A DNA stretch of 8,658 nucleotides from Methylococcaceae bacterium (lineage in GTDB: Bacteria > Pseudomonadota > Gammaproteobacteria > Methylococcales > Methylomonadaceae): positions 1 to 8,658 of the forward strand of contig JABFST010000092.1 in the NCBI GenBank assembly GCA_013140465.1. The letters are read 5' to 3'. Below, one piece after another: positions 6,057 through 8,658 of this stretch. Each line of letters starts with the position of its first letter. Positions within the stretch are counted from its first letter, which is position 1. The position numbers and the translations under genes were made by a program. The notes beneath the pieces are model-generated. The model had not been told where the DNA came from. It ran no database searches and worked only from the letters and a program-made list of their open reading frames with translations.

Positions 6057-6079
6057 GTACCTATTTTTGGTAATAGCAT
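6051..6079 (+). promoter_or_regulatory. Candidate sigma-70 promoter of the RND efflux operon
   Basis: A consensus TTGACA (6051-6056) is followed after 17 bases by TAGCAT (6074-6079), which matches TATAAT at four positions. Transcription would start near 6086 and leave a leader of roughly 290 nt before the adaptor gene. A second promoter closer to the gene (TTATAA at 6347-6352, no good -35) cannot be excluded. Confidence 0.45.
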
Positions 6080-6246
6080 CAATCGGTCTCATGGCTGCCG
6101 TCGTCAAACAAATGACTTTTTCGCCAAACTTCTCCACTGAACGCCCACCAATTCCAACTCGCCGCTATAGCCGACGGCATCCATCATCCGAACGCTTTGT
6201 TTATCCGGTGTTTGGCTACAAATAAACCACACTTATTGGCAATACC

Positions 6247-6345
6247 AATCGGGCATCAGCATCACTGCAACCCGATTAAGGACATCTAATATGCGTCCTT
6301 GCTTGACTTTCGGCTGGATTTTCTGCAACGTGACACTCTCCAGCC
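6247..6345 (+). other. Structured leader of the efflux operon: three consecutive stem-loops
   Basis: Three perfect inverted repeats follow one another: AATCGGG (6247-6253) with CCCGATT (6271-6277), AAGGAC (6278-6283) with GTCCTT (6295-6300), and GGCTGGA (6312-6318) with TCCAGCC (6339-6345). The first two are directly adjacent. No T run follows any of them, so they are not typical terminators. They may form a leader RNA fold that controls translation or stability. I recognise no known riboswitch class. Confidence 0.4.
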
Positions 6346-6372
6346 CTTATAACCGACTTGACAGTTAACGCC

Positions 6373-7491
6373 ATGAAGTTACATCGCCATCCGCTCATAG
6401 CAACCACCGCTATATTTATTGCTGCCTTATCAGGCACCCTAGCCGACTCAACACCTATCGCAGCACCCGCCACTACCGCCAAACCCGCACTTACCGTGAC
6501 GGTAGGCAGGCCCCAAGCCCTATATTTGCCCTATACGCTTAAAGCCAACGGCAATATTGCCGCTTGGCAAGAAGCCATTATCGGTAATGAGACCGAAGGG
6601 CTACGCTTACTTGAAGTACGCGTGAATGTCGGTGACAAAGTAAAGCGCGGTCAAGTATTGGCCACATTTGCGAGTGACAGGCTCGCCGCAGAAGCCCAGC
6701 AGATTCAAGCGGAAATTGCCGGGGCTAAAGCACGTTTGGCAGAAGCAACAGCCAACGCAAAATCTGGCCGTAGCGTTAAAGGCACGGGTGCTTTAAGCGC
6801 ACAGCAAATCAACCAATATCTTATTGGCGAACAGACCGCCAAAGCCCAACTTGAGGCTTATGAAGCCGCCGCTAAAATGCTGCAAGTGCGCTTGGCACAA
6901 ACCCAAGTTTTAGCCTCCGACTTTGGCGTTATTTCCGCACGCACCGCTACAGTGGGTGCGGTGCTGCCTATAGGGCAGGAATTGTTTCGCTTAATCCGCC
7001 AAAATCGCTTGGAATGGCGCGCCGAAGTGGTTTCAGCCGATCTGGCATTGCTTAAGACAGGTGCAATTGCCCACCTTATAACACCCGATGGCACAAGCAT
7101 CCAAGGCAAAGTACGGATGCTGGCACCCACAGTCGATACCCAAACCCGCCTCGGTTTAGTCTATGTCGATCTACCTGAGCATCCCAACCTAAAGGCGGGG
7201 ATGTTTGTGGAAGGCCAATTTGAGCTGGGAAACACTACGGCAATCACCGTCCCGCAACAAGCCGTGGTTTTGCGGGACGGCTTTAGCTATGTTTACCAAC
7301 TCAATCCTGACCAGCATGTTACCCAACTTAAGGTACAAATAGGCCGCCGTCATGCCGGACAATTGGAAATACTGGCAGGATTGCCGCAAAATGTTGAGCT
7401 CGTCACGAGTGGCGTAGGCTTCTTAAATGACGGAGACTTGGTAAAGGTGGTGGGTCTAGCCAATGCCGAACAATCTGCCCCCACGAATTAA
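6373..7491 (+). CDS. RND efflux system periplasmic adaptor (membrane fusion protein)
   Basis: This 372-residue protein would bridge the inner-membrane RND transporter and an outer-membrane channel. Residues 1-24 are a signal peptide (basic start, hydrophobic ATTAIFIAALSG), with likely cleavage after TLA24. There is no lipobox cysteine, unlike AcrA. Then come the first half of the lipoyl-like domain (EGLRLLEVRVNVGDKVKRGQ, 75-94), an Ala/Gln-rich alpha-hairpin (about 102-182), the second lipoyl half (SDFGVISARTATVGAVLPIG, 182-201), the beta-barrel with APTVDTQTRLGLVYV (251-265), NLKAGMFVEGQF (272-283) and VPQQAV (293-298), and a membrane-proximal C-terminal domain. The ATG at 6373 suits the signal peptide; an in-frame TTG at 6358 would add five residues. 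Neither has a ribosome binding site. The RND gene starts 4 bases after its stop. Substrate is unknown. Confidence 0.92.
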   Translation: MKLHRHPLIATTAIFIAALSGTLADSTPIAAPATTAKPALTVTVGRPQALYLPYTLKANGNIAAWQEAIIGNETEGLRLLEVRVNVGDKVKRGQVLATFASDRLAAEAQQIQAEIAGAKARLAEATANAKSGRSVKGTGALSAQQINQYLIGEQTAKAQLEAYEAAAKMLQVRLAQTQVLASDFGVISARTATVGAVLPIGQELFRLIRQNRLEWRAEVVSADLALLKTGAIAHLITPDGTSIQGKVRMLAPTVDTQTRLGLVYVDLPEHPNLKAGMFVEGQFELGNTTAITVPQQAVVLRDGFSYVYQLNPDQHVTQLKVQIGRRHAGQLEILAGLPQNVELVTSGVGFLNDGDLVKVVGLANAEQSAPTN

Positions 7492-7495
7492 CGCC

Positions 7496-8658
7496 ATGAA
7501 TTTTTCCGCGCTTTCCATCAAAAATCCCGTTCCGGCCATCATGCTGTTCATACTACTGACGCTGGCAGGGTTACTGGCTTTTAAAGCCACGCTTGTGCAA
7601 GATTTTCCCGACATTGATATGCCAGCGGTCATGGTCACAGCCGTCTTAGAAGGTGCTGCGCCTGCTCAGCTAGAAACCGAAGTAGCCCGAAAAATCGAAG
7701 ATGCAGTTGCCACTTTAGAAGCTGTAAAACACCTCCACACGACCATTAGAGATGGCGAAGTGTCAGTGATGGTTGAGTTTACTTTGGAAAAAAACACTGC
7801 CGAAGCGGTCAATGATGTGCGTAGCGCAATCGATAGGGTGCGTGCAGATTTACCCCAAGACTTACGCAACCCTATAGTCACCAAAGTCAATAACGCTGGC
7901 AGGGCGGTATTGGTCTTTAGCGCATCATCAAACAAGCTTGACGAGCAAGAAGTCACTTGGTTCGTAGACAACACCGTCACCAAAAAACTGCTCTCCGTAA
8001 CAGGAGTTGGGGCCGTTAAACGCTTAGGGGGCGTTAATCGTGAAGTGCGTATCGAACTTGATGCCACAAAAATGTCCGCACTTAAGTTAACGGCCCTAGA
8101 TGTCTCACGCCAGCTCAAACTCGTGCAACAAGAAAACTCAGGAGGGCGTGGTGATGTCAGTGGTGTCGAGCAAAATGTACGCACTATAGCAACCGTAAAG
8201 TCCGTCGCCGAACTTGCCGCCATCCAACTCCCTTTGCCTGCCAAAAACGGGATAAACCTCCATGTCCGCTTGGACCAAGTCGCCGATGTTACCGACACTT
8301 TTGCCGAACGCCGCAGCATCGCATTAAAAAATGGCAAGCCTGTGATAGGCATCGAAATACTCCGCACCCGAGGCGCCAGCGAAGTAAAAGTGGCGGCGGG
8401 TGTGCAAGCCGCCATTGCCCAACTGCAACAGGAACATCCAAATGTCAACCTTGCCTTAGAAATTGACAATGCCGCACCTGTCGAAGAAAATTTTGTTGGT
8501 TCCATGAACATGCTCTACGAAGGCGCTATTTTAGCGGTCCTGGTCGTCTGGTGGTTTCTGCGGGATTGGCGCGCGACACTAATAGCTGCCGTCGCTTTGC
8601 CTTTGTCGGTCATCCCAACATTTCTTGGCATGTACTACTTTGGCTTTACCCTTAATAC
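7496..8658 (+). CDS. RND efflux transporter inner-membrane subunit, N-terminal 387 residues (cut by window edge)
   Basis: This is the N-terminal part of a proton-driven RND pump, normally about 1,000-1,050 residues. Residues 13-31 form the first membrane helix, followed by the family motif DFPDIDMP (36-43). The porter domain includes LEGAAPAQLETEVARKIEDA (51-70), DGEVSVMVEF (86-95), VNDVRSAIDRVRADLPQDL (105-123) and VTGVGAVKRLGG (168-179). The second helix and its lead-in, YEGAILAVLVVWWFLRDWRA (341-360), then ALPLSVIPTF (367-376), are typical. The motifs suggest the drug/hydrophobe (HAE) branch rather than heavy-metal pumps, but the transmembrane proton-relay residues lie beyond the window, so the substrate cannot be stated. 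ATG follows the adaptor stop by 4 bases without a ribosome binding site, so translational coupling is likely. A long frame on the opposite strand here is a shadow. Confidence 0.93.
   Translation, partial: MNFSALSIKNPVPAIMLFILLTLAGLLAFKATLVQDFPDIDMPAVMVTAVLEGAAPAQLETEVARKIEDAVATLEAVKHLHTTIRDGEVSVMVEFTLEKNTAEAVNDVRSAIDRVRADLPQDLRNPIVTKVNNAGRAVLVFSASSNKLDEQEVTWFVDNTVTKKLLSVTGVGAVKRLGGVNREVRIELDATKMSALKLTALDVSRQLKLVQQENSGGRGDVSGVEQNVRTIATVKSVAELAAIQLPLPAKNGINLHVRLDQVADVTDTFAERRSIALKNGKPVIGIEILRTRGASEVKVAAGVQAAIAQLQQEHPNVNLALEIDNAAPVEENFVGSMNMLYEGAILAVLVVWWFLRDWRATLIAAVALPLSVIPTFLGMYYFGFTLN

Larger units (their letters stand above)
5521..6372. other. Long divergent intergenic region (852 bases)
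   Basis: No convincing gene longer than about 45 codons lies between the HopJ gene (leftward) and the efflux operon (rightward). From left to right the region holds a 12-bp direct repeat (5561-5594), a 19-bp motif shared with 523-541 (5618-5636), a palindromic patch (5904-5953), a coding-like patch on the minus strand (6104-6232), a dyad plus promoter (6042-6079) and a structured leader (6247-6345). Bases 5650-5900 show nothing I can name. The length and mixed content suggest insertion and decay of older sequence. Confidence 0.5.

Noticed and set aside
6091..6225. 44-codon plus-strand frame after the efflux promoter
   Set aside because: It has no ribosome binding site, an Arg/Pro/Ser-rich composition and no recognisable motif; probably chance.
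7666..8511. 281-codon open frame on the minus strand
   Set aside because: It lies opposite the RND transporter gene, whose protein has clear family motifs. The minus frame is Ser/Thr/Ala-rich, as expected of a shadow.

Overview
This 8.7 kb window looks like chromosomal DNA of a gammaproteobacterium. The evidence is the pssA-leuA linkage (usually part of an ilv-pssA-leuA cluster), the pairing of a family 4 uracil-DNA glycosylase with rimI, a HopJ-family gene and a roughly balanced base composition. A methanotroph-like (Methylococcales) host is plausible from the protein styles, but this is inference. No tRNA, rRNA, CRISPR array or intact insertion sequence was seen.

Layout. Bases 1-420 (minus) hold the N-terminal part of a CHASE2-domain membrane sensor that runs off the left edge. 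Bases 421-795 hold its promoter and two REP-like palindromic copies. Bases 796-5520 form a minus-strand run, listed here in transcription order: a HopJ-family gene, an unrecognised small TTG-start gene, pssA, leuA, udg (GTG start) and rimI, whose ATG overlaps the udg stop by four bases. pssA and leuA each appear to have their own promoter. The leuA promoter starts about 8 bases after the pssA stop and precedes a leader of about 200 nt. That leader contains a possible 38-codon leader peptide with leucine codons near its end and a small hairpin at its stop.

Bases 5521-6372 are a long divergent intergenic region. It holds a short direct repeat upstream of the HopJ gene, a 19-bp motif also present at 523-541, a coding-like but ORF-poor patch, a strong -35 box inside a perfect dyad (candidate operator), and three consecutive stem-loops before the first plus-strand gene. 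Bases 6373-8658 (plus) encode an RND-type efflux system: a periplasmic adaptor followed 4 bases later by the inner-membrane RND transporter, which is cut by the right edge.

Functionally the minus-strand run is mostly housekeeping: phospholipid synthesis, leucine synthesis, DNA repair and acetylation of ribosomal protein S18. The plus-strand pair is an export system. No clearly new multi-gene system is visible. The best leads are the leuA leader, the structured leader and operator of the efflux operon, and the unrecognised gene between the HopJ gene and pssA.
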